NCBI RefSeq assembly: GCF_028285745.1
Contig: NZ_JANQOP010000128.1
Location: 1-38,592, forward strand
Origin: Acaryochloris sp. IP29b_bin.137
GTDB lineage: Bacteria; Cyanobacteriota; Cyanobacteriia; Thermosynechococcales; Thermosynechococcaceae
DNA: 38,592 nucleotides
Reading direction: 5' to 3'
Position 1 is the stretch's first letter. Every line of letters starts with the position of its first letter. The notes below the pieces were generated by a model, which was not told the DNA's origin, searched no databases, and was given only the letters and a program-made list of their open reading frames with translations. A program made the position numbers and the translations under genes. Shown here piece after piece: positions 9,443 to 17,356 of the stretch.

Positions 9443-10291
9443 ATGACCCCAGAGACATCGTTAAAAACCTACTTAGACATTGCCACGGAGGCCGCCTTAG
9501 CCGGGGGGGCTGTGCTGCAGCATTATTGGGGCCAATTAAATAACATTCAAGAGAAGCGCCCCGGAGACTTAGTGACGGAAGCAGACAAAGCGGCCGAAGC
9601 AGCCGTTCTAGAGGTGATTGGTCGCCATTTTCCCCAACACCAAATCTTGGCCGAGGAATCTGGTCATCAAGGCGATCAGGATAGTCCGTATTTATGGGCG
9701 ATTGACCCGCTAGATGGGACCACGAATTATGCCCATCAATACCCCTTTTCTGCCACGTCCATTGCCCTATTAATTGAGGGTGTGCCTGCGGTTGGCGTTG
9801 TATTTGACCCCTTTCATCAAGAGCTATTTCGGGCTGCGATAGGTTTAGGCGCGACGTGTAATCGGCAACCCATACGGGTATCTCCTACCCAATCCTTAAC
9901 CCATAGCCTCCTCGTTACAGGATTTGCCTATGATCGCCGGGAAACCATGGACAACAACTATGCAGAGTTTTGTCATTTAACCCATCTCACCCAGGGGGTT
10001 CGGCGAGGGGGATCTGCTTCTATCGACTTAGCCTACATCGCCTGTGGTCGTCTAGATGGATATTGGGAGCGGGGATTATCGACCTGGGATATTGCCGCAG
10101 GGATTGTCTTGGTCCAAGAAGCTGGCGGAACGGTCACTGCCTATGACCGAAGCCCTCAACAGCTAGCTTCAGGGCGCTTACTGGCAACCAACGGTTTGAT
10201 TCATGCGGCCCTCAGTCACGAACTGATGCAAGTCCAACCCCTGAACTGGATTCCCCCGAAGTTGCCCACTGCTTCCATTGAATGCTCGTAA
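9443..10291 (+). CDS. Inositol monophosphatase family phosphatase
   Basis: A 282-residue Mg2+-dependent, lithium-sensitive-type phosphatase. Metal-binding motifs are complete: GDLVTEADKAAE, E71 in AEES, D88 and D91 in IDPLDGTTNYAH, and D216 in WDIAAGIVLVQEAGG. The sequence is closer to the plant chloroplast IMPL1 type (DLVTxxDKAxEAAxLEV, VRRxGxAxxD) than to the histidinol-phosphatase branch, judged by eye. Likely substrates are myo-inositol 1-phosphate or another small phosphomonoester. hisZ and hisG lie further down the same strand, so histidinol phosphate remains a secondary possibility. It starts three bases after the ferredoxin stop. Confidence 0.9.
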   Translation: MTPETSLKTYLDIATEAALAGGAVLQHYWGQLNNIQEKRPGDLVTEADKAAEAAVLEVIGRHFPQHQILAEESGHQGDQDSPYLWAIDPLDGTTNYAHQYPFSATSIALLIEGVPAVGVVFDPFHQELFRAAIGLGATCNRQPIRVSPTQSLTHSLLVTGFAYDRRETMDNNYAEFCHLTHLTQGVRRGGSASIDLAYIACGRLDGYWERGLSTWDIAAGIVLVQEAGGTVTAYDRSPQQLASGRLLATNGLIHAALSHELMQVQPLNWIPPKLPTASIECS

Positions 10292-10373
10292 CCAATTGAG
10301 GTGCTGGATTGTCCTGAACCGATTAGACTAACACTAGGGGATTACTCAATACACTCGTTGCGGAAACACTTAC

Positions 10374-11318
10374 ATGTCATTTGAAATAAAGCAGGGTATT
10401 GCTATTTTCGATTGCCCAGATCACTATGCTTGTCTGGGACTGATGATTGGGGCATCCAAGGGTGAGATTCGCAAGCGATACTTTAAAATTGCCCGGGGTT
10501 TACACCCTGACAGTTGCCCTGCTGACATGGATAAGCATCAAGCCAGCCGCATGCTTTCAAAAGTCGTTAATCCTGCTTATGAGGTGTTATCTCAGGATAA
10601 GGAGCTAGAAGAATATAAAGTGTTGCTCCGTTTGGTTGGACAGCGAGCCAGTAAAGAAGTGAATGCTAGTAAGTTTCAGACCCCCAGTGCCCAGAGTCTT
10701 TTGACCTCGGATGATTTTGAGACGCTGTACAAAGACCAGGTTAACCAGCTTGCCCAACATCAGTTTGACCACTTAGAGGGGGTGATTGACGTTGTCGGTC
10801 AATTGAGTGAGCTAAACCTCGCCTATTTGATTCGGCGAGAAGGGAGCAAGTCATCGGCGCCAACCCCGGCACCGGTGGTGCAACAGAGTACGGCCCCTTC
10901 TCCAAAAGAAACAGCGGTATCTCCTAACGCTCAAGAAAAGACACAGCCCCCTCCGCAAGAGGCTGCAACCTCCCAGTTCGTAAATGATTATTGTCGTCGT
11001 GCAGAGGAGCTGATTCGGAAAAATCGCTTGAATGACGCCATCGTGGAGCTCCGAGATGCGCTGAAATTGGAACCCAAAAGTAGTCGGTGCCATAGTTTGA
11101 TGGGGTCTATTTATCTGAAGAAACAATCTGTAAAAATGGCGAAGGTGCATTTTACTCAGGCATTAAAAAGTAACCCCCAAGATCCAGAGGCCCTTAAAGG
11201 TATGAAAACGGTTGAAAAAGCTGAAAAGAAATCGCAGCCTGCGGCGACCAAACAAGCTCAAACTCCACAACCTAAACGCAAGAAAGGGCTGTTTGGTTTG
11301 TTCGGTGGTAAGAACTAG
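10374..11318 (+). CDS. J-domain protein with C-terminal TPR repeats
   Basis: A 314-residue DnaJ-family co-chaperone. The N-terminal J domain (about residues 14-76) contains the Hsp70-stimulating HPD triad at residues 44-46 (RGLHPDSCP). A helical middle region (100-155) and a proline/glutamine-rich linker (158-200) follow. At least two tetratricopeptide repeats occupy about 203-280 (AEELIRKNRLNDAIVELRDAL and HFTQALKSNPQDPEALKGM). The C-terminus is basic and glycine-rich, KRKKGLFGLFGGKN. There is no Gly/Phe region or zinc domain, so it is a class C J protein. The client is unknown. Its stop lies only nine bases before the hisZ ATG at 11328, indicating an operon. Confidence 0.85.
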   Translation: MSFEIKQGIAIFDCPDHYACLGLMIGASKGEIRKRYFKIARGLHPDSCPADMDKHQASRMLSKVVNPAYEVLSQDKELEEYKVLLRLVGQRASKEVNASKFQTPSAQSLLTSDDFETLYKDQVNQLAQHQFDHLEGVIDVVGQLSELNLAYLIRREGSKSSAPTPAPVVQQSTAPSPKETAVSPNAQEKTQPPPQEAATSQFVNDYCRRAEELIRKNRLNDAIVELRDALKLEPKSSRCHSLMGSIYLKKQSVKMAKVHFTQALKSNPQDPEALKGMKTVEKAEKKSQPAATKQAQTPQPKRKKGLFGLFGGKN

Positions 11319-11327
11319 TTTGTGACG

Positions 11328-12536
11328 ATGTATCAACCTCCTGCCGGTGCCCGAGATTTGCTGCCCTTAGATGTTGCACAAAAATGCTGGATTGAGCAGC
11401 GATTGCAACAGGTATTTCAACAATGGGGCTATCACCGCATTATTACCCCGACCTTAGAACGATTGGATACCTTACTAGCTGGGGGTGCAGTTGAACCCCA
11501 GACTGTCATTCAAGTTTGGGATGCAGAAGAAGGGGTGCTGGGGCTCAGGCCCGAGTTGACTGCTTCTATTGCCCGTGCTGCCGTCACTCGGATGGAGGGG
11601 GCAACCCATCCGCAACGACTCTATTACAACGCTAATATTTTTCGGCAACAGCCCGGCCATGCTAGCAGTCAGCATGAGTTTTATCAAGCTGGGGTTGAGC
11701 TGCTGGGGAGTAGTGGGCTGTTGGCTGATGCTGAAATTCTGTTGCTTTTGGCGAATTGCCTCACGGAGCTGGGCGTCCAGCAGTGGCATGTCATTTTAGG
11801 AGAAGCGGATTTAACGCGATCGCTACTCCGTCCGTTTCCTGAAAAAGTGCGGGGAGCTGTGCGCCAGGCTATCGCTCAGCTCGATCGTGTGGGTTTGTCT
11901 CATTTACCTTTGAGTCCCGAACTCAAAGATCATGCTTTGTTTTTACTGGATTTACGGGGTGAACCGACTCAAGTGTTGCAAAAGGTGGCCCAGCTCCCGC
12001 TTGAACCGCCTCAACATGAGGCGGTCAGCAATCTAAAGTCTTTGGTAGAGGTGTTGTCGAATCTGCCCTCACTTATTCTTGATTTGAGCCTGATCCAAAC
12101 CTTTGATTACTATACCGGTATTGTGTTTGAACTTATCAGTGATGCAGACTCTGGCCAGCGTGTCCTCGGTCAGGGCGGACGGTACGATCAATTATTGGGC
12201 TTATATCATCCCCAGAACAAAATGATTCCTGGGATTGGCTTTTCGTTTAATGTGGAGCATTTGCATCAGGTTTTACTTACCTTGGGCAAGCTACCGAAGC
12301 AGACGCCCGCTCCTCACTGGCTAGTGGTGGCGGAAACAGAAGCTGCGATCGCAACGGCATTTGATCATGCTCATCAACTTCGCCAGCAAACTGCCCAACC
12401 CTCTCTCACTAGAGTTGAGGTTGACCTCTCCCAAAAGTCTCCTGATGATATTCGAACTACGGCTCGCCAGCAGCGAATTGGGCAAATTGCTTGGGTCAAT
12501 GCTCATGGGTCTGTCACAATTGAATCGCTAGGGTAA
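11328..12536 (+). CDS. hisZ: ATP phosphoribosyltransferase regulatory subunit HisZ
   Basis: A 402-residue paralogue of histidyl-tRNA synthetase that forms a hetero-octamer with short HisG and gives it activity and feedback control in histidine synthesis. MYQPPAGARDLLPLDVAQK is the normal cyanobacterial N-terminus, so the ATG at 11328 is preferred over the GTG two codons upstream. Class II synthetase-like strands are visible: LGLRPELTASIARAAVTRM, RLYYNANIFRQQPG, DYYTGIVFEL and GQGGRYDQLL. A degenerate C-terminal domain replaces the anticodon-binding domain. It is the immediate upstream neighbour of hisG, its functional partner. Confidence 0.95.
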   Translation: MYQPPAGARDLLPLDVAQKCWIEQRLQQVFQQWGYHRIITPTLERLDTLLAGGAVEPQTVIQVWDAEEGVLGLRPELTASIARAAVTRMEGATHPQRLYYNANIFRQQPGHASSQHEFYQAGVELLGSSGLLADAEILLLLANCLTELGVQQWHVILGEADLTRSLLRPFPEKVRGAVRQAIAQLDRVGLSHLPLSPELKDHALFLLDLRGEPTQVLQKVAQLPLEPPQHEAVSNLKSLVEVLSNLPSLILDLSLIQTFDYYTGIVFELISDADSGQRVLGQGGRYDQLLGLYHPQNKMIPGIGFSFNVEHLHQVLLTLGKLPKQTPAPHWLVVAETEAAIATAFDHAHQLRQQTAQPSLTRVEVDLSQKSPDDIRTTARQQRIGQIAWVNAHGSVTIESLG

Positions 12537-12585
12537 TTGACCGAACGAAAATTGCGATAGCCGTTATTCCATCGAGATTGATGTC

Positions 12586-13242
12586 ATGCTCACCGTCGCC
12601 TTACCTAAAGGAGCGTTACTTAAAGATAGTATTCGCCTCCTCCAATCCGTTGGCTTGGATTTCAGTGCCTTCTTGGACGCCTCTAATCGCCAACTGCAAA
12701 TCCAAGATCCATCGGCAACGGCTCAAGGGTTATTGGTCAGAGCACAAGATGTTCCGGTTTATGTGGAGTATGGACAGGCTCAAATTGGAATGGTTGGGTT
12801 TGATGTCTTGCAGGAAAAGAAACCGCAGGTCGCCCAGATCGCCGATTTGGGGTTTGGCCAATGCCGCATGTCCGTGGCGGTCCCCAGCCAAAGTCCTTAT
12901 CGCTCGGCGATGGAACTGCCGCCCAACTGTCGAGTGGCGTCCAAATTTGTCCACTGCGCCCATGACTTTTTTGGCCAAATCGATTTACCGGTAGAGATTA
13001 TTCCCCTCTATGGGTCTGTCGAGCTAGGGCCGATTACGGGCATGTCGGAAGCGATTGTTGACTTGGTCTCTACCGGGCGGACTTTGAAGGAAAATGGCCT
13101 AATTGAGCTGGACTGTTTGTATGAAAGTACGGCTCGCCTGATTGCCCATCCCCTAAGCTATCGGCTCAATCAGTATCGTCTCCAATATTGGTTAGATGAA
13201 ATTAGTAAAGCTAGCCAACCCCTTACTGCTAGTTCTTCCTAG
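12586..13242 (+). CDS. hisG: ATP phosphoribosyltransferase catalytic subunit (short form)
   Basis: Catalyses the first step of histidine biosynthesis, ATP plus PRPP to phosphoribosyl-ATP. At 218 residues it is the short HisG form lacking the C-terminal regulatory domain, which is why HisZ is needed. [19 protein letters not shown] opens the protein. [22 protein letters not shown], the PRPP-binding [19 protein letters not shown] and NGLIELD are typical. It lies 49 bases after hisZ. It converges with the FHA gene, leaving only 23 bases between their stops and no visible terminator hairpin. Confidence 0.97.
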   Translation: MLTVALPKGALLKDSIRLLQSVGLDFSAFLDASNRQLQIQDPSATAQGLLVRAQDVPVYVEYGQAQIGMVGFDVLQEKKPQVAQIADLGFGQCRMSVAVPSQSPYRSAMELPPNCRVASKFVHCAHDFFGQIDLPVEIIPLYGSVELGPITGMSEAIVDLVSTGRTLKENGLIELDCLYESTARLIAHPLSYRLNQYRLQYWLDEISKASQPLTASSS

Positions 13243-13265
13243 TGCATTGAGTCACTTCTAAGTCT

Positions 13266-14405
13266 TTAGGGAATAGCGACGGAGGGATCGAAGCGATAGC
13301 TATTGAGGATTTCTCGAAAGGTCAATCGAACCTGATCAAAGTCAGATCGCAGTACCAAAATACTAACCACAGAAACTGTTTCCCTTTCCTGTTGGGAATA
13401 CGTTACGCCTAGCACCTGATCATTATTACGGGTTGAGAATTCCCACCCCAACTCGACGACTCCGCTGTCGCGCACTTTTGGCTGTCCTGCTCGAAAACCA
13501 GGCTCGTCCCCAAAGGCATTCGTGATAAAGCGACGAGACAAATCACCCAAGTCTTCTGGGCTGAGTCGTCGCGATTTGAATAGGTCGACTACAATACTGC
13601 TCTCAGTCTCGCTATCCGTCCACCGAACGATAACTTCCCCTGCTTTGCTGGTATCTCTCCGTCGCCAGGTGCGCGGGATTTTGATCCGAAATAACCTGGA
13701 TGAATGCTCATAGGTGACCAAATCGGCCATCTTATCTCCAAAGGAGTCTCTCCTAGATCCCGGAGATGAGTCAGAATTAGGACTATCCTGATCTGAATCG
13801 GAGCGATCGGAGTCAACCTGGGAAACACTCGGTTCTCTGCTTAAGCCCAAAAAGTTGCTGACGTAGGGCCAGGCCAGCGCGCCACCCCCAATCACCAAAA
13901 CACCTGCGATAATCCATACCCATACTTTGGGGCCTTGATCATCAGCTGCAGATTGCGATGAATAGTAAGGGGACGGACTGGGGGCTGGGTGAGCCGGTGC
14001 TGCAGGAACAGGCGGACTTACGGCGGTCGGGGGCACGGCGGATGGACTGACTTCTGTAGGCGGGAGTCCGCCAGGGACGGCACTGACTCTAGCATGGAGA
14101 ACTACGCGCCCTAGAGTAATGGTGCTGGCGGTTCCTAAGGGGACTTCACCAGCGGTAATCGGTTGACCGTTGACGATGGCTGGGTTGGTTTCACGCAGCG
14201 ATCGCAAATAGAATGCTTGACTGCCAGAGTGAAAATAGACTTCGGCTTGTAGCCCAGAGACACTCCCATCCGACAAAACAATATCGCATTTTTGAGGATC
14301 TCGACCAATTCTGACTGCTCCAGGGTGTTTACTGGGTTGGTTTGGTTGAATTTGTTCCGAGCGAGAGACGCCTCCCTCAACCCACTCCAGCGTTAGCTCA
14401 GTCAC
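13266..14405 (-). CDS. FHA-domain single-pass membrane protein with extracytoplasmic PsbP/Mog1-like domain
   Basis: A 379-residue protein. The N-terminal forkhead-associated domain (about 28-105) has GR at 34-35, the SDGSVSGLQAEV loop and VNG at 78-80. The usual loop histidine is replaced (LQAEV rather than RxHAEI), so phosphothreonine binding may be altered. A proline/alanine linker (115-150) and one membrane helix (161-182) follow, then an acidic Ser/Asp-rich spacer (197-219). The C-terminal alpha/beta domain (about 230-378) starts with RLFRIKIPRTW and resembles by eye the PsbP/Mog1 (DUF1795-like) fold. It could sense cytoplasmic phosphorylation and signal outward, but no linked kinase was seen. 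It diverges from the DUF4333 lipoprotein. Confidence 0.8.
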   Translation of the reverse strand: MTELTLEWVEGGVSRSEQIQPNQPSKHPGAVRIGRDPQKCDIVLSDGSVSGLQAEVYFHSGSQAFYLRSLRETNPAIVNGQPITAGEVPLGTASTITLGRVVLHARVSAVPGGLPPTEVSPSAVPPTAVSPPVPAAPAHPAPSPSPYYSSQSAADDQGPKVWVWIIAGVLVIGGGALAWPYVSNFLGLSREPSVSQVDSDRSDSDQDSPNSDSSPGSRRDSFGDKMADLVTYEHSSRLFRIKIPRTWRRRDTSKAGEVIVRWTDSETESSIVVDLFKSRRLSPEDLGDLSRRFITNAFGDEPGFRAGQPKVRDSGVVELGWEFSTRNNDQVLGVTYSQQERETVSVVSILVLRSDFDQVRLTFREILNSYRFDPSVAIP

Positions 14406-14652
14406 TTTAGGTTCCTTTTCATATCAATAGAAACGCGATAATTGCCATCACTGTGCTAAGGATTTTGCCTCAGAAGAGAAACGCAGTTATGGCGTTTAGT
14501 TGCCCATTCAGCATACCTAAGCCGGGCTGCTCAGATCGACTTTTTAGCCTACACCATTATTAAAAGAATCCAGATATGGTTTATCTTAAAGAAGCAATTT
14601 TGTTACGGTGCTGTCAGGGTGCACACTCGTCTTCTCTCTTAACTCAGTATTT

Positions 14653-15531
14653 ATGAAACCTCTATCTGCATTTAGCAAACAGCTTACTCCTCAGTTATTA
14701 GGCTCAGTGGGCTTAGTGGGTCTTTTGGCCGCTTGTTCCACTACGCTGAATACCAAAAAGCTAGAAGATGTTCTTAAAAAAGGACTTGAAGACCAAAACA
14801 ATACAGAAATAGCCTCTGTCAGTTGTCCCGAGAAAATCGAAATAGAAGAGGGCGATACGTTTGAATGTGACGTTGAAGCTTCAGACGGCTCGAAAGCCTC
14901 TTTAACGGTTACCCAGCAAGATGATGAAGGGAACGTTACCTGGAAACTCAATCCGGCACCCACAGCTCGTAATAATGATCAGACAAACTCTTCTGAGGGT
15001 GACGATACCCCTGATGATTTGCTTCCCTCAGAAGATCCACCTAGCCCAGAGCCGTCCCCGACTCCGGCTGACGTGGACCCCAATGCTCCACTTCTTGATA
15101 GCGATGTTGTCGAAAGTACGATTCAAGAACAATTTGCCCAGCAAGCCGGTATTTCAGTGCGTTCGGTGGCCTGTCCTCAAAATGTAGCGATCAAAGTAGG
15201 CAGTAAATTCAATTGCACTATTACCGCCTCTGATGGAAAGACGATTCAAGCCGTGGTCAACCAAACCAACGAACAGGGCGGATTCACTTGGAATGCGACG
15301 AATGGTTTGATTTCCTACGATAAGGTTGAAGGGTTAATCAGAAAAGGCTTGCAAGAGCAAGAGAGTTTAGCCGTCACACCCAACTGCGGTACACCCCAGA
15401 CTCGCTACATTATTGCCTATGCGGGTGAGAAGTTTAAATGCTCAGCTACGGATCCCAATGGTCGCAAAATCCCGATTGATGTCTCTGTAAAAAGTGATGA
15501 TGGTCAAGTCCTTGTCAATTGGAGAATATAA
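14653..15531 (+). CDS. Lipoprotein with three tandem DUF4333-like modules
   Basis: A 292-residue predicted lipoprotein. The ATG at 14653 gives a signal sequence ending in LLAAC, a good lipobox, with the cysteine near residue 28; a start 15 codons upstream would spoil this. Three repeats follow. Each has an amphipathic helix (LEDVLKKGLEDQ; VESTIQEQFAQQ; VEGLIRKGLQEQ), then a cysteine, a GD/GS/GE turn with FxC, and a final ExxxVxW-like strand. Modules 1 and 2 are separated by an acidic Pro/Ser/Asp linker. The paired cysteines in each module suggest one disulfide per unit. DUF4333 has no assigned activity and is best known from actinobacterial exported proteins. Location should be periplasmic, anchored to a membrane. 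Confidence 0.85.
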   Translation: MKPLSAFSKQLTPQLLGSVGLVGLLAACSTTLNTKKLEDVLKKGLEDQNNTEIASVSCPEKIEIEEGDTFECDVEASDGSKASLTVTQQDDEGNVTWKLNPAPTARNNDQTNSSEGDDTPDDLLPSEDPPSPEPSPTPADVDPNAPLLDSDVVESTIQEQFAQQAGISVRSVACPQNVAIKVGSKFNCTITASDGKTIQAVVNQTNEQGGFTWNATNGLISYDKVEGLIRKGLQEQESLAVTPNCGTPQTRYIIAYAGEKFKCSATDPNGRKIPIDVSVKSDDGQVLVNWRI

Positions 15532-15579
15532 TTTGCTTCACCCATGTTGAGTGGATTGCCAAGACTTCGTTAATTTGGA

Positions 15580-16530
15580 TTAATTGGGCTCATCCCCGCA
15601 TTGTCCGGCCAGGGATGAGCCAAAGGTCTCATCATCCGATGCCCAGACAATACCGCCCCGTTTGCCCGGAACGAGCTCAATGGCCTCCACCTTATGGGAA
15701 GGGAAACGGCGGAGAGGGACTAACGTAGAGCGCTCTAGCGATGGCGTCATGGGACGAGGTTGGCGAAAGGGAAATTGGCCCACAATATAGGTTGCTGATT
15801 GAAAGGGACCTTGATCTCCAGGGTCACTGGCCGCCGTGATATATAGAACTCCATCTGATGCCATCTTCACATCAGAAACGTGACGGACTTGCTGCAGGGG
15901 CCAAGGGACCTGAAAGGACGTAGAACCCTCAGCTACTATTTTTGCCTTTTGGGGGTAATATTTGCCCCAAAAGAGGATGCCCGGTTCGGCATCTTGGCCA
16001 CGATGAGCCCATACAGCGATTAGCTGGTGATTGATCTGCTGAAGAGCAAACCCTTCAATATTGGTCAGTTGAGTATGGGGAGGGATTTGCACGGTATGGA
16101 GCACCGTTACAGTTTGGGTTTGTGGCTCTAATCGCAGATGATAGGCCAGGCCCAAGCTAGTGACGGCCAAAAATTCTGCTTGATCCGTATTAGGAACCAC
16201 CGTCAACGCTTCCAGATCGAGGGGAGGCGAATGATCTGACGGCCAAGCTAGGGACTGATAGGTCACCGGGCCATGGGCGGGAACGTTAAGTAAAGCCAGG
16301 CGAGGTTGGTCTAAATTGCCTTTATTGTCGTGAACCGCTAGAAACTGGCACATTTCTGCCTGTTGGCTGACTAAAGCTAGACCGCTGATCCCCTTCCGCT
16401 TGCCTGGCTGAACGGGTCGCCATTGCCTAGCCGGATTGGCATTGGCAGCGTATCCCCACCCACTACCTAGCATTACCGCTAGGAGATGGGCCAGTACCTT
16501 TTTTTGACTCAACAGTTTCGTGGGGACCAT
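15580..16530 (-). CDS. Exported protein, possible phytase/esterase-like beta-propeller
   Basis: The ATG at 16530 is chosen because it yields MVPTKLLSQKKVLAHLLAVM and a signal peptide ending near YAANA. The upstream in-frame extension is antisense-like and overlaps the neighbouring gene. The 316-residue mature-type protein contains repeated propeller-like strands: GISGLALV with FLAVHDNKG, DLEALTVVP with FLAVTSLG, NIEGFALQQ with LIAVWAHRG, VSDVKMASDGVLYIT, and VEAIELVPG with GIVWASDDETFG. The pattern (EGxxL followed by xxAVxDxG) resembles the esterase-like domain of phytase. The assignment is by eye and the substrate is unknown. It lies 22 bases after the DUF1400-like gene and is probably cotranscribed with it. 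Confidence 0.7.
   Translation of the reverse strand: MVPTKLLSQKKVLAHLLAVMLGSGWGYAANANPARQWRPVQPGKRKGISGLALVSQQAEMCQFLAVHDNKGNLDQPRLALLNVPAHGPVTYQSLAWPSDHSPPLDLEALTVVPNTDQAEFLAVTSLGLAYHLRLEPQTQTVTVLHTVQIPPHTQLTNIEGFALQQINHQLIAVWAHRGQDAEPGILFWGKYYPQKAKIVAEGSTSFQVPWPLQQVRHVSDVKMASDGVLYITAASDPGDQGPFQSATYIVGQFPFRQPRPMTPSLERSTLVPLRRFPSHKVEAIELVPGKRGGIVWASDDETFGSSLAGQCGDEPN
15587..15621. terminator. Inverted repeat between convergent genes, possible terminator
   Basis: GGCTCATCCC (15587-15596) and GGGATGAGCC (15612-15621) are perfect 10-base arms around a 15-base loop. The repeat lies inside the last codons of the minus-strand exported protein and 55 bases after the DUF4333 stop. A/T-rich sequence without a clean T-run follows on the minus side, so it may act as a non-canonical bidirectional terminator. 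Confidence 0.4.
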
Positions 16531-16552
16531 ATGGATCAGGTTGGGTGGATGA

Positions 16553-17266
16553 TTACTGGGGTGTCTTGTTAGGACTGGTCTCTGGGGCGGCCTCTTCAGC
16601 AGTGCCTGCGTCTGAATCGACAGCAGGAGGATCTTGGCTGCCAGATTCTGCTGGAGTATCGGCCGCAGGGGGAACTGGATTGTCAGAGTCCGTTGGCGCG
16701 TCAGACGCAGGGGGAGCTGTAGGGGCATCTCCTCCGGGAAATTGACCGCCCATAAACCCTCCTAATAGCGAGCCAGACTTCATCAGTTTTTGGACGGCGG
16801 CTAAATCAATTTTCAACGTTTGAGTAGGATACGCCTCCAGGAAACTCAAAATCCCTAACCCGTCTTTAGACGACGCAGCACCAATTAACGCACTTCTGAG
16901 AGCTAGTTTTTCGGCTCCACCGGGCAGAGACGTTGCCCCAGCAATTTTGGAGAGCAGTTGATCACCTTGGGGAGATCGCAAGATCTTATCTAGGACCACC
17001 ACATTAAGCGGAACCTTAAACTTGAGCCCCCCCAATAGAGACTCTCTTTCCTGTTGACCGACAACACTTAACACAGAAGCCAGATCAGGCGGGGCACTCC
17101 CCGTTTCCAAGAGTTGACGGAGGTCTGAGACCGCAATGGAGCGACCAAAGGGACCATAGCTGACGGTAATTTTTTCGGCTGCCCGACTGGAGGAGGTCGC
17201 ACAGCTCAACCCCACTAGCATCAAGGCGCTAGAGAAGGCACAGAGTAAACGGCGATAATAACTCAT
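16553..17266 (-). CDS. Exported DUF1400 (alpha/beta-hydrolase N-terminal-type) protein
   Basis: A 237-residue secreted or lipid-linked protein. It begins MSYYRRLLCAFSSALMLVGL with a signal peptide; GLSCATS could be a weak lipobox. The conserved part (about 30-160) starts AEKITVSYGPFGRSIAVSDL and includes LLGGLKFKVPLNVVVLDKIL, LPGGAEKLALRSALIGAA and LSFLEAYPTQTLKIDL. This is the cyanobacterial DUF1400 pattern that usually precedes an alpha/beta-hydrolase. Here no hydrolase domain follows; the protein ends in a Pro/Ala/Asp/Glu-rich low-complexity tail (about 165-237). So it is a stand-alone DUF1400 protein of unknown function. The exported propeller-like gene lies 22 bases downstream. Confidence 0.75.
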   Translation of the reverse strand: MSYYRRLLCAFSSALMLVGLSCATSSSRAAEKITVSYGPFGRSIAVSDLRQLLETGSAPPDLASVLSVVGQQERESLLGGLKFKVPLNVVVLDKILRSPQGDQLLSKIAGATSLPGGAEKLALRSALIGAASSKDGLGILSFLEAYPTQTLKIDLAAVQKLMKSGSLLGGFMGGQFPGGDAPTAPPASDAPTDSDNPVPPAADTPAESGSQDPPAVDSDAGTAEEAAPETSPNKTPQ

Positions 17267-17356
17267 AAAGGCTTTTTTCCTTTGATGCAAGGGAAATATG
17301 TCTGAATTGGGTTGTATTTTGGGTGACGCAGCTTACGGATGACCCATACAGCATGG

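Noticed and set aside
9443..10291. Assigning the IMPase-family gene as histidinol phosphatase because hisZ-hisG are near
   Set aside because: The motifs look more like plant IMPL1 than IMPL2/HisN, and the J-domain gene intervenes; kept only as a secondary possibility.
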